Assembly: GCF_965208555.1 (NCBI RefSeq)
Contig: NZ_OZ242342.1
Location: forward strand, 2,294,001 to 2,358,000
Length of the DNA stretch: 64,000 nt
Direction of reading: 5' to 3'
Origin: Poriferisodalis sp965208555
GTDB lineage: Bacteria > Actinomycetota > Acidimicrobiia > Acidimicrobiales > Poriferisodalaceae
Made by a program: the position numbers and the translations under genes. The notes under the pieces were generated by a model. The model was not told the origin of the DNA and ran no database searches. It was given only the letters and a program-made list of their open reading frames with translations. Below, piece by piece: positions 52,171 through 60,070 of this stretch (within the stretch, counting starts at the first letter, position 1; each line of letters begins with the position of its first letter).

Positions 52171-53199
52171 ATGGCTCAACCCCTGCGATTCGGCGTCGTC
52201 CACGACTTGCGCAGCCCGCCTGGCAGCGACGTGCCGCTGGCGGAGATGTATGCGCAGGCGCTCGATCAGCTCGAGATGGCCGACGAGCTGGGTTTCGAGC
52301 TGGCCTGGTTCACCGAGCACCACTTTCTCGACGACGGCCACCTACCCAACTTCGTGCCGGTGGCCGGTGCGGTGGCGGCGCGCACGTCCCGGATTCGCAT
52401 CTCGACCGACATCCTGCTGGCGCCGTTCGTCCACCCGGTCCGGCTGGCAGAGGACCTTGCCGTGCTCGACAACATCTCGGACGGGCGCATCGAGCTGGGC
52501 ATCGGCATGGGCTACGCGGCGCACGAGTTCCGGGGGTTCGGCATTCCCCAGTCGCGCCGGGTCTCGCTCACCGAGGAGCTGGTGCAGATTTTGCAGCTGG
52601 CGTGGCAGGGCGAACCGTTCAGCTTCGAAGGCAAGCGCTGGCGTTTCGATGATCTGCTGGTGACCCCTGCGCCGGTGCAGCCGGGCGGGCCGCCGCTGTG
52701 GATCGCAGGCATGAGCCGCAATGCCGCCGTGCGAGCCGCCCGGTTCGACACGCACCTGCTGCCCCAGGGTGCACCCGACATTGTCCTGGAGCCCTGGCGG
52801 GACGAGCTGCGGGCGACCGGGCGTGATCCCGGCGACTACCGGGTGGGCATCATCCGCTCGGTGTTCGTGACCGACGACCGCGAAGGCGCCTGGCAGCAGA
52901 TCCGGGCTGCGGAGCGCTACCGGGCGGGCGTGTACGCCCGGCTCTTCGACGAGACGCCCGACGAATTCACGGCGTTCGACCCATCGAAGGGCGCGATTCC
53001 CCAGGGCTGGATCGTCGGCGACGAGGACCACTGCATCGCCGAGCTGACTGCGTTCATCAAGCAGTACGGCATCACCGATGTGTGCACGTGGGGCGGCCCG
53101 CCCGGCCTGCCGCCCTCGATCATGAACGACTCGCTGGAGCGTCTTGCGCGGAACGTCTTCCCGCAGGTGCGAGCAGCCGTAGAGGGTGACGGCCGCTGA
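52171..53199 (+). CDS. LLM-class flavin/F420 oxidoreductase (paralogue A2)
   Basis: A 342-residue luciferase-like protein closely related to the gene at 17647: MAQPLRFGVVHDLRSPPGSD, LAWFTEHHFLDDGHLPNFVP, LAVLDNISDGRIELGIGMGY and the tail TWGGPPGLPPSIMNDSL all have direct counterparts there. The two copies lie about 34 kb apart in opposite orientation. A flavin-dependent monooxygenase of unknown substrate. It is divergent from a Baeyer-Villiger enzyme gene and may be co-controlled with it. Confidence 0.88.
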   Translation: MAQPLRFGVVHDLRSPPGSDVPLAEMYAQALDQLEMADELGFELAWFTEHHFLDDGHLPNFVPVAGAVAARTSRIRISTDILLAPFVHPVRLAEDLAVLDNISDGRIELGIGMGYAAHEFRGFGIPQSRRVSLTEELVQILQLAWQGEPFSFEGKRWRFDDLLVTPAPVQPGGPPLWIAGMSRNAAVRAARFDTHLLPQGAPDIVLEPWRDELRATGRDPGDYRVGIIRSVFVTDDREGAWQQIRAAERYRAGVYARLFDETPDEFTAFDPSKGAIPQGWIVGDEDHCIAELTAFIKQYGITDVCTWGGPPGLPPSIMNDSLERLARNVFPQVRAAVEGDGR

Positions 53200-53265
53200 G
53201 CAGTCGTGCCATCGGAGTGCGTCAGACGCCGACGGCATCGCTGGCGAGCGCTGCCGGCGCGGCAA

Positions 53266-54039
53266 TCAGCCGCTGGCTTTGTCGACGAGCCAGCGGAAGC
53301 AGGGGTCCTGGAGCGCGCCGGTCATCAGCTCGGGGTGCCACTGCACGGCGATGATCGGCAGTTCCGTGTGCTCGATGCCCTCGATGATCCCGTCGGGGGA
53401 GTGCGCTGTCGCTATGTAGCCGTCGCCGAGCTGGTCCACCGCCTGGTGATGCAGCGAGTTCACCGCCACCTCGGGGCCGTACATCTGGCGCAGTTGGCTG
53501 CCTTCGACGGTGGTGACGGTGTGGGGCGTGGCGTCTGGCGGGCCGTCGGTGGCGGCGTGCTCGGGCAGGTGCTGGTGCAGGGTGCCTCCGGCAGCGATAT
53601 TGATGAGCTGCGGGCCGCGGCAGATGCCCAGTACCGGCAGGCCGCTGTCGACGGCGGCATCGAGCAGTGCGATCTCGAACGCATCGCGCAGCGGAACGCT
53701 GTCGTCGGCGACGGCGGTGCCGTTGTCATTGTCGAATCCGGTGGTGCGCTCGGCAAACGGGTCGATGCCGTCGTACACCTGCTCGTGCAGGCGATCGGCA
53801 TACAGGCACGCGGCCACGTCCTCGCCGCCGGTGAGCAGCACTGCGTCGAGGCGTGGCACGACATCGGCCGGATCGGCATTGAGCGGCACATGCACCGCTA
53901 TGGCCCCAGCGGCATGAACTGCCTGGGCGTAGTGGGCGATGTACAGATCCACCTCGACGTCCACGAACACCGGCGGGAAGCCCCGGATGCGTGCGCCGGC
54001 ACGGCGCCGTCCCGACAGTCCGATCAGCGGTTTGGGCAC
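53266..54039 (-). CDS. Gamma-glutamyl-GABA hydrolase family protein (peptidase C26)
   Basis: A 257-residue class I glutamine-amidotransferase-fold hydrolase. The nucleophile is in LGICRGPQLIN (Cys140) and the His-Glu pair in VQWHPEL (His235, Glu237), so the triad is complete. The opening PLIGLSGRRRAG and RLDAVLLTGGEDV fit the PuuD-like family, which cleaves gamma-glutamyl groups from gamma-glutamyl-GABA in putrescine breakdown or from related gamma-glutamyl amines. No other putrescine genes lie nearby. It is divergent from the propeller gene with only 13 bases between the two nominal starts. Confidence 0.88.
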   Translation of the reverse strand: MPKPLIGLSGRRRAGARIRGFPPVFVDVEVDLYIAHYAQAVHAAGAIAVHVPLNADPADVVPRLDAVLLTGGEDVAACLYADRLHEQVYDGIDPFAERTTGFDNDNGTAVADDSVPLRDAFEIALLDAAVDSGLPVLGICRGPQLINIAAGGTLHQHLPEHAATDGPPDATPHTVTTVEGSQLRQMYGPEVAVNSLHHQAVDQLGDGYIATAHSPDGIIEGIEHTELPIIAVQWHPELMTGALQDPCFRWLVDKASG

Positions 54040-54052
54040 CGGGCCACCTTAG

Positions 54053-55405
54053 ATGCGCGGATTCGTCCGTCCTCTGACGGGCTGTGCGCGGGTAGCTGCA
54101 AGTACGGTCGCGCGGGTGGCGGTGGAGCGCTCAGACCGCGGCGGTGCTGACGGGACTCGGAAGCGCTGGTGGCTGATCGCGGCCGTCGTCGGCGCGCTGC
54201 TCGTCGCTGCGGTCGCGGTGAGCTCACAGCTCGGGTCGAACCAAGTCGCCGATGGCGCCGAATCTGGGGAACCGGGCCCAGAGACGAGCGCAGATGCGGT
54301 TGCGCCTGAGGAGGATGCCGCGCCGGTGACGACGGCAGCCGCCGCCGAGGCACCGGTGGATTCGGAAGCGCCCGCGTCAGCCGACGAGCCCACCGAGGCC
54401 GTCGACGACTCCGGCACCGAGCTGTCAGAGGCCTTCGGAGAACCGGAGCACCCCGTGTCGGGCGTGGAGCCGTACGTCCCCAGCAGGGTCCGGCTCGACG
54501 AGCCCGGTCCGCCCGCAGCGGTCTGCAGGGGAGTGCTCCCCGCCCAACGCGTCCAGCTCCCTCTGCGCTTTGCCACCACCAAGCCCGAAGCCCTCGATCA
54601 TCTGTCGTGGTCGCCGGACTGCCGGCGCATGGTGTTCCGGGTCGGCAGCACGCTGTGGGTCGCAGACGGCGACGGAAGCAGCGACCTGCCATTCCTCACG
54701 GCCCAATACGGCCTGAATGCCCCGGTGTGGTCGCCCGACAGCCAGTGGATTGCGTTCTCGCAGGGCGCCATCGTCGACGGAGAGCGGGCTAGCCACATAT
54801 TCATGATCCTGCCCAATGGCTTGGGCCTTGCCCAGATCACGCACGGGGCTGTACTGGATCAAGACCCGACGTGGTCCCCCGACGAGAGTCGCATCGCATT
54901 CGCTCGACGGCTGCAGGTGAGCGAAGCAGACGGCAGCATCCGGTTCGAGCATCGCATCGTGGTGGTGGACTTGCTGGACGGCGCTGAGCAAGTGGTCTCG
55001 GCCAGCGCAGAGAGCTTGTCGGCGCCGTCGTGGTCTCCCGATGGCCAAGCCATCGCCTACTGGATCGACGGCGACCTGAGCATGGTGCGGCTCGACGACC
55101 TGTCTCAATCCGTGCTGTTGGACGGTGTTGTGGGCGGGCGAGGATCATGGTCGGCCGATGGGACGGCGATCGCGGCGATGACCGAATGGTCGGTAGGTCA
55201 AGCAGCTGTTGCGGTCCGGTCGCTGCAGAGTCCGAGCGCCGCCGAGGAATACACGATCGCCGTGGACGGGCCCGCGCCGGCCGCTTCGGGCAGCACACCG
55301 ACCCTGCGATGGAGCGAAACCGGCGAGCACCTGCTGTTTCACACCACCGACTCACGCGGCGGCCACTGGATCTACCGCTTCGCCGTCCGGCCAGCTGGCG
55401 AATAG
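54053..55405 (+). CDS. Membrane-anchored PD40 beta-propeller protein
   Basis: Up to 450 residues: a basic cytoplasmic start, one transmembrane helix (WWLIAAVVGALLVAAVAVSS), a long acidic Ala/Glu/Pro/Asp linker, a cysteine-bearing joint (AVCRGVLPAQRV), then six PD40 blades (WSPDCRRMVF, WSPDSQWIAF, WSPDESRIAF, WSPDGQAIAY, WSADGTAIAA, WSETGEHLLF). It is a TolB-like propeller on the outer face of the membrane. The first blade is nearly the same as that of the wall-binding fusion at 21300. ATG 54053 lies only 13 bases from the divergent gene's start; GTG 54116 is a reasonable alternative. No enzymatic motif; binding or scaffolding is likely. Confidence 0.8.
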   Translation: MRGFVRPLTGCARVAASTVARVAVERSDRGGADGTRKRWWLIAAVVGALLVAAVAVSSQLGSNQVADGAESGEPGPETSADAVAPEEDAAPVTTAAAAEAPVDSEAPASADEPTEAVDDSGTELSEAFGEPEHPVSGVEPYVPSRVRLDEPGPPAAVCRGVLPAQRVQLPLRFATTKPEALDHLSWSPDCRRMVFRVGSTLWVADGDGSSDLPFLTAQYGLNAPVWSPDSQWIAFSQGAIVDGERASHIFMILPNGLGLAQITHGAVLDQDPTWSPDESRIAFARRLQVSEADGSIRFEHRIVVVDLLDGAEQVVSASAESLSAPSWSPDGQAIAYWIDGDLSMVRLDDLSQSVLLDGVVGGRGSWSADGTAIAAMTEWSVGQAAVAVRSLQSPSAAEEYTIAVDGPAPAASGSTPTLRWSETGEHLLFHTTDSRGGHWIYRFAVRPAGE

Positions 55406-55574
55406 AGCCGCGGACCGCACAGCCCGGTCACTGCGCGTCGACTCCCGGCCTGAAATGGGACGGTTGCTGGGACGGATCGGTGAAGTGGTGACCGTAGGGC
55501 CGCCAAGGCGAGGCCGGGTGTCGTGAGACAATCACAGCCTTGCCGACATGACGACTGGGTTGCGGAGGACGGCC

Positions 55575-56024
55575 ATGAGCGAAACGGCTGAGTCAGTGTC
55601 AGAGCCGGTGGCCTCGGGGCACTGTCTGTGTGGTGCGGTGAGCTACGAGGTGCATGGACCGATCCGGCAGGTGTGGAACTGCCACTGCTGGCGGTGCCGT
55701 CGCTGGACGGGCCACCACATGGCGGCGACGGGATGCAAGGGCGCTGATCTGCGGTTGATCTCGGATGCCTCCTTGGCGTGGCATCACCCTGCCGACGATC
55801 CCAACGTGGCCTACGGGTTCTGCCGGGAGTGCGGCGGATCGCTGTTCTGGAAAGTGGGGGAGGGCAAGCCGCACCAAGTCGACACGGTTGCCATATGTGC
55901 GGGCACCCTCGATCTTCCCTCAGGTCTGCACACCGAGCTGGCCATCTTCGTTGACGATGCCGCCGACTATCACTCGCTCGATCCCGCGGTGCCGACCCGG
56001 AGCCGCGACGAGCCCTACTCCTGA
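55575..56024 (+). CDS. GFA-family zinc protein
   Basis: A 149-residue protein of the Gfa/CENP-V fold. Zinc ligands are visible as GHCLCGAVSYEVHG, WNCHCWRCRRWTG and FCRECGGSLFW, the standard set. The family was named for glutathione-dependent formaldehyde activation, but most members have no known reaction. ATG 55575 is chosen for the CGGAGGAC site upstream; an ATG 27 bases earlier is in frame. It converges on the FMN-barrel gene. Confidence 0.88.
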   Translation: MSETAESVSEPVASGHCLCGAVSYEVHGPIRQVWNCHCWRCRRWTGHHMAATGCKGADLRLISDASLAWHHPADDPNVAYGFCRECGGSLFWKVGEGKPHQVDTVAICAGTLDLPSGLHTELAIFVDDAADYHSLDPAVPTRSRDEPYS

Positions 56025-56037
56025 ACGGCCGCCGCCT

Positions 56038-56736
56038 CTAGCTCGACGGGCGGGTGTCTGGGGTGCGATGGGCGAGGTTGGCGACGGCTGTGGGGGTGGG
56101 GATGCCCTCGGTCAGGTCGCCAGCGGGCGTCGGCAGTTCGAACCGGGTCGTGAGCGGCACCACTCCCGCCCACCAGTTGCCGGCCATGTCCTCGGCGTCG
56201 TCGACCGGGTCGCCGGAGCGCACCTTGGCCGACGCCTCCGCCAGCGGCAGCTCCAGCACCAGCGTCGCCCGCAGGTCCTCGGCACTCGGCGCCCGTGACG
56301 TGTCCCAGTTGGCCACGATGTGGTCGGTCACCAGCTTCAGGGCTCGCTCCTTGGCGGCGGCGTCGGTGATCCGGCGGGCCAGACCGCGCACCACAACGCA
56401 GCGAAAGTTCATGGAGTTGTGGAACGGCGTGCGTGCCATGACCAAGCCGTCCAGATGGGTCACCGTCACGCAGATCTCGGTGCCCTCGCCAGAGTTCAGC
56501 AAGTGGTTGGCCAGCGCTCCGTGCAGGTACAGGTTCTCGTCGTCGCGGCCATATGCCATCGGCAGCACCAGCGGCCCGTCGGGCGTGTCCACCCCGACAT
56601 GTGCGATCAGTCCCGCGTCGAGGATCTCCCGCACGTCGTCGCTGCCGTAGCGGCCGCGCTCGGCCATCCGCCGCAGCTTCATGCGTGTCGAGGGGGCCTG
56701 CGCGCCGTTCTGTCCTGATGTGTCGGTATCGCTCAC
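56038..56736 (-). CDS. Pyridoxamine-5'-phosphate-oxidase-like FMN split-barrel protein
   Basis: About 232 residues from GTG 56736; an ATG at 56682 (MKLRRMAERGRYG) gives a 214-residue form. The split-barrel core reads GLIAHVGVDTPDGPLVLPMA, LYLHGALANHLLNS, EICVTVTHLDGLVMARTPFH and NFRCVVVRGLARR, a pattern of the Pyridox_ox_2-type family (nitroimidazole/F420 or heme-related relatives). It binds FMN or F420; the substrate is unknown. It is 53 bases after the 2OG oxygenase gene on the same strand. Confidence 0.82.
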   Translation of the reverse strand: MSDTDTSGQNGAQAPSTRMKLRRMAERGRYGSDDVREILDAGLIAHVGVDTPDGPLVLPMAYGRDDENLYLHGALANHLLNSGEGTEICVTVTHLDGLVMARTPFHNSMNFRCVVVRGLARRITDAAAKERALKLVTDHIVANWDTSRAPSAEDLRATLVLELPLAEASAKVRSGDPVDDAEDMAGNWWAGVVPLTTRFELPTPAGDLTEGIPTPTAVANLAHRTPDTRPSS

Positions 56737-56789
56737 GCCCGCACGGTACGCCGCGCACCGACGCTGAGCACGGTCGTTTTTTGGGGATG

Positions 56790-57725
56790 TCAATCCAGCA
56801 GGCCGTCCTCGCGCACGCGGCTGCGCTCGGCTTCTTCGTGCTCGGCCAGGACCCGGCCGAATAGCTGGCGGGTTCGCTCGACTCGCCCGATGACGCCGGG
56901 CTGGTGCGTGTAGGCGAAGATCGCCGCGTGGCGAGGCTGCGAGCTCGCAGCAACCCGGGTCACCCGGTGCAGGGAGTAGCGGCCGCGGAAGATCTGCAGG
57001 TCGCCGGGGCACAGGTCCAGCGTGTGCACGCCGTCGCGCCCGCCGGCCAGCAGCCCGCCGATGGCGTCGAAACCCTCGTCGGCGGCGGTGCGCACCCCAG
57101 GCGCATACTCGAACAGGCCGCCCTCGTCCGCGGGCTGCACCAGCACCGTCACGGCGAAGTCGTTGGTGTCGAAGTGCCACGGGAACTGCTGACCGGGATC
57201 CAGGATGTTGGCCGTCAGGCCGGCCAGCGGGTCGTCGTAGCAGTGCAGCTCGTCGATCTCGAGGCAGTCGGCCAGCAGACGGCAGACCGCCGGTGCCCGG
57301 AACAGCGTGTCCATGGCGCACACTGATGGCCAGGCATCGCCGGGAATGAAGCCGCTCGATCGCTCGGTGAATGTGTTCACCGGATGGTCGTCGGCGAACT
57401 CGGGATTGATCTGTGTGTGGAAGTAGGGGTTGATGACCTGCATCGAGAAGTGGGTCTGCGGCTTGGCCGCGACGATCTCGTCGTTGAGCAGGCGAACTGC
57501 GGCCGGAGTGACGAGTTCCTTCAGCAGCGCACAGCCGTCAGCCCGCAGGCCCGTCCGAGCTGTCTCGACGGCACGCCAGTACGCAGCGTGGCACGCATCG
57601 TCGGCGGGCAGGTCTCGCCCATCCAGCGGGTAGCGCTCGGTGTCGACCAGGCGATCCAGGTCAGACGCCGCGGCCGGCTCAGCTGCTTCATCGGATCGGA
57701 GCGGGCTCTGGCTGGCAGTGCTCAT
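56790..57725 (-). CDS. Fe(II)/2-oxoglutarate-dependent oxygenase
   Basis: A 311-residue double-stranded-beta-helix oxygenase. The iron ligands are PWHFDTNDF (His184, Asp186) and SLHRVTRV (His253), with Arg265 (QPRHAAIF) for 2-oxoglutarate. The aspartate is kept, so it should hydroxylate rather than halogenate. An amino acid or similar small polar substrate is typical for this size; the exact one is unknown. It starts four bases after the stop of the beta-hydroxyacid dehydrogenase gene, so the pair is an operon and the dehydrogenase may oxidise the hydroxylated product. Confidence 0.85.
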   Translation of the reverse strand: MSTASQSPLRSDEAAEPAAASDLDRLVDTERYPLDGRDLPADDACHAAYWRAVETARTGLRADGCALLKELVTPAAVRLLNDEIVAAKPQTHFSMQVINPYFHTQINPEFADDHPVNTFTERSSGFIPGDAWPSVCAMDTLFRAPAVCRLLADCLEIDELHCYDDPLAGLTANILDPGQQFPWHFDTNDFAVTVLVQPADEGGLFEYAPGVRTAADEGFDAIGGLLAGGRDGVHTLDLCPGDLQIFRGRYSLHRVTRVAASSQPRHAAIFAYTHQPGVIGRVERTRQLFGRVLAEHEEAERSRVREDGLLD

Positions 57726-57729
57726 GCCG

Positions 57730-58644
57730 CTATGCCTCCCAGTGCGGAATCCAGTCGCCGTCGAGCCGCAGCGACAGGTCTGCATCGTCTTCGATGCGGC
57801 GCGCCACGCTGAGCTCCGGCGCACCGTCGCCGTAGCGCTCCGCGGCACGGGCGAACGCCGCGCGGGCGGCAGCGGTCATCGGCAGGTCGGCCCCGACGGC
57901 GTCCTCCAGCTCGGCCAGCAGGCCCAGGTCTTTGAGGCACAGTCCCAAGGAGAACGACGGGTCGTAGTGACCGGCGAAGATGCTGGGTGCGTCATGACGG
58001 GCGACGAAACTGTCTCCCACGCTGGCCTTGATGGCCTCCCAGAGATCGCCGAGCTCCACGCCGTTGCGCGCGCCCACCGCCAGCCCCTCGGCCAGCGCCG
58101 CAGCGCCCACGAACCACAACTGGTTCGTGACCAGCTTCGTCACACAGCCGGTGCCCAGTTCGCCGCAGGCGATCACCCGCCCGAGCCGCTCCAGCACCGG
58201 GCGCACACGTTCAACCGCCTCCGGCTCGCCCCCGGCGAACAGCGTGAGCGTGCCGTTGCGGGCACCGTCGACGGCACCGGTCACCGGCGCGTCGACCACA
58301 GACACACCCGGCGGCGCCTCGGCGGCCAAACGGCGGATCAGCTCGGGCCGGCTCGTCGTCAAGTCCACCCACGTCGATCCCGGCGACAACGCCGCGAGCG
58401 CACCGGCATCGCACATCACGGCCTCGACCTGGGTGGGGGCGGGCAGCGAAGTCAGCAAGACTCCGGCACCAGCCGCCGCCTCCGCAGCCGAGCCGACCGC
58501 TGTCGCACCGGCCTCGACCGGAGCTTCCAGGGCCTGCGGGTTCAGATCGAAAGCCTGCACGGCATGGCCGGCACGAGCGAGGCGAACGCACATGGGTCCG
58601 CCCATCGTGCCCAAGCCGATGAATCCGACGGTTGCTGTCTCCAT
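57730..58644 (-). CDS. Beta-hydroxyacid dehydrogenase (3-hydroxyisobutyrate type)
   Basis: A 304-residue two-domain dehydrogenase: the family signature VGFIGLGTMGGPMCVRLARA at 6-25, the substrate loop DAPVTGAVDGARNGTLTLF (118-136) and the catalytic Lys170 with Asn174 (GCVTKLVTNQ). It oxidises a 3-hydroxy acid or reduces a semialdehyde with NAD(P)+. First gene of an operon with the 2OG oxygenase, and divergent from LLM paralogue B2 across a strong palindrome. Confidence 0.9.
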   Translation of the reverse strand: METATVGFIGLGTMGGPMCVRLARAGHAVQAFDLNPQALEAPVEAGATAVGSAAEAAAGAGVLLTSLPAPTQVEAVMCDAGALAALSPGSTWVDLTTSRPELIRRLAAEAPPGVSVVDAPVTGAVDGARNGTLTLFAGGEPEAVERVRPVLERLGRVIACGELGTGCVTKLVTNQLWFVGAAALAEGLAVGARNGVELGDLWEAIKASVGDSFVARHDAPSIFAGHYDPSFSLGLCLKDLGLLAELEDAVGADLPMTAAARAAFARAAERYGDGAPELSVARRIEDDADLSLRLDGDWIPHWEA

Positions 58645-58672
58645 TGCGGTCTTTGCCCTCGTACAGCCCTCA

Positions 58673-58694
58673 GACCAAACACTAGTGTCTGGTC
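58673..58694. promoter_or_regulatory. 22-base palindromic operator between divergent genes
   Basis: Positions 58673-58694 form an inverted repeat in which 20 of 22 bases are symmetric; the core ACACTAGTGT is perfect and the outer arms are GACCA and TGGTC. It sits 29 bases before the dehydrogenase start and 94 before the LLM start. Size and symmetry fit a TetR-family operator controlling both genes. The regulator is not in the window. Confidence 0.65.
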
Positions 58695-58787
58695 GGCCTG
58701 CTCTCAGCCTTGAACTCAGCCTTCTCGGGGACCGCGGAAGGCCGCCAACGTAGGATGGCCGACGGTCCGCAACCCCGGAGGCGATCC

Positions 58788-60020
58788 ATGAAGTTCGGCA
58801 TCTTCTACGAGCTCCAACTGCCGAGGCCGTGGAACGACGACTCGGAGTATGTGCTGTTCCAGCAGGCGCTCGACCAGATCGAGCTGGCCGACAAGCTGGG
58901 CTACGACTATGCGTGGGAGGTCGAGCACCACTTCCTGGAGGAGTACAGCCACAGCTCGGCACCCGAGGTGTTCCTGGCGGCCGCGAGCCAGCGCACGAAG
59001 AACATCCGGTTGGGCCACGGCATCGTGCAGCTGCCCACCAATCATCCCGCCCGGGTGGCCGAGCGTGTCTCCACGCTCGACATCGTCAGCGGCGGCCGGG
59101 TGGAGCTGGGCATCGGCGAGGGCTCCTCGGTCACCGAGCTGCATCCTTTCGACCGCCGCTTCCGCGACAAGCGCGTCGTGTGGGAGGACGCCGTGCGCTG
59201 CCTCATGCCGATGTTCCAGGAAGTGAACCACTCCTACGACGGTGAGATCTTCAAGTTCCCCGCCCGCAACGTGGTGCCGAAGCCCTACCAGAAGCCGCAC
59301 CCGCCCCTGTGGGTGGCCTGCAGCCAGCTCGACACCATCGTCATGGCCGCCCAGCGGGGCATGGGCGCTCTCGGCTTCTCGTTCGTGTCGGCCGATGCCG
59401 CCCGGGCCTGGGTGAACGCCTACTACAACAACTACCTCAACCACCTCGACCTGCTCTGCGACTACCAGACCAACCCCGGCGTCGCGGTGGTCAGCCCGTT
59501 CATGTGCGCGGAGACCGACGAGGAGGCCCAAGCCAAGGCCGAGGGCTGGACGTTCTTCCAGTTCTCGCTGGTCTTCTACAACTCCCACGGCCCGGTCGAG
59601 CCGGGCTCGGTCAACCTGTGGGACGAGTACCAGGAGTGGAAGAAGTCGCCGAAGGGCCAGAGCGCCAGCAACAACGTCGGCCTCGTCGGCTCACCCGACA
59701 CCATCCGTCGCAAGCTCGAGATGTACGAGGACGCGCACGTCGATCAGCTCATCCTGCTGAACCAGGCCGGCAAGAACACCCATGAGGACATCTGCTCCAG
59801 CCTTGAGCTGTTTGCCGCTGAAGTGATGCCCGAGTTCCACGAGCGCGACGCAGAGCACCAGGACTGGAAGTCAGCGGTGCTGGCCGGCGACGTCACCTTG
59901 GAGGACATCGACACCGACCTGTACCAGGTGATCACCAACCAGACCCCGGTGGAGAAGCGCGAAGAGATCGAGCGCAAGCAGCGCGAGGCCCGCGCCCGCC
60001 AAGCAGTCGGGCTCGGCTAG
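58788..60020 (+). CDS. LLM-class flavin-dependent oxidoreductase (paralogue B2)
   Basis: A 410-residue luciferase-like enzyme with CCGGAGG before ATG 58788. MKFGIFYELQLPRPWNDD, YAWEVEHHFLEEYSHSSAP, GRVELGIGEGSS and KPYQKPHPPLWVACS mark it as a close paralogue of 43376-44635. The C-terminal 45 residues are highly charged and probably form a helix. Flavin-dependent monooxygenation of an unknown substrate; under likely joint control with the divergent dehydrogenase-oxygenase operon. Confidence 0.9.
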   Translation: MKFGIFYELQLPRPWNDDSEYVLFQQALDQIELADKLGYDYAWEVEHHFLEEYSHSSAPEVFLAAASQRTKNIRLGHGIVQLPTNHPARVAERVSTLDIVSGGRVELGIGEGSSVTELHPFDRRFRDKRVVWEDAVRCLMPMFQEVNHSYDGEIFKFPARNVVPKPYQKPHPPLWVACSQLDTIVMAAQRGMGALGFSFVSADAARAWVNAYYNNYLNHLDLLCDYQTNPGVAVVSPFMCAETDEEAQAKAEGWTFFQFSLVFYNSHGPVEPGSVNLWDEYQEWKKSPKGQSASNNVGLVGSPDTIRRKLEMYEDAHVDQLILLNQAGKNTHEDICSSLELFAAEVMPEFHERDAEHQDWKSAVLAGDVTLEDIDTDLYQVITNQTPVEKREEIERKQREARARQAVGLG

Positions 60021-60070
60021 CTGAACCGCTGGATCAGCGGCAGTGCTGGTTCAGCCGCTTGTTCAGCGGC
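60020..60070. terminator. Nested inverted repeats between convergent genes
   Basis: Three overlapping hairpins: outer arms GCTGAACC (60020-60027) and GGTTCAGC (60048-60055); an inner CCGCTG-GAT-CAGCGG (60026-60040); and GCCGCT-TGTTC-AGCGGC (60054-60070) running into the dehalogenase stop codon. All stems are perfect. They lie exactly at the junction of the convergent LLM and dehalogenase genes and should stop transcription from both sides. Confidence 0.75.

Noticed and set aside
56790..57725. 2OG-dependent halogenase
   Set aside because: The iron motif is HxD (His184, Asp186); halogenases of this fold replace the Asp with Gly or Ala.
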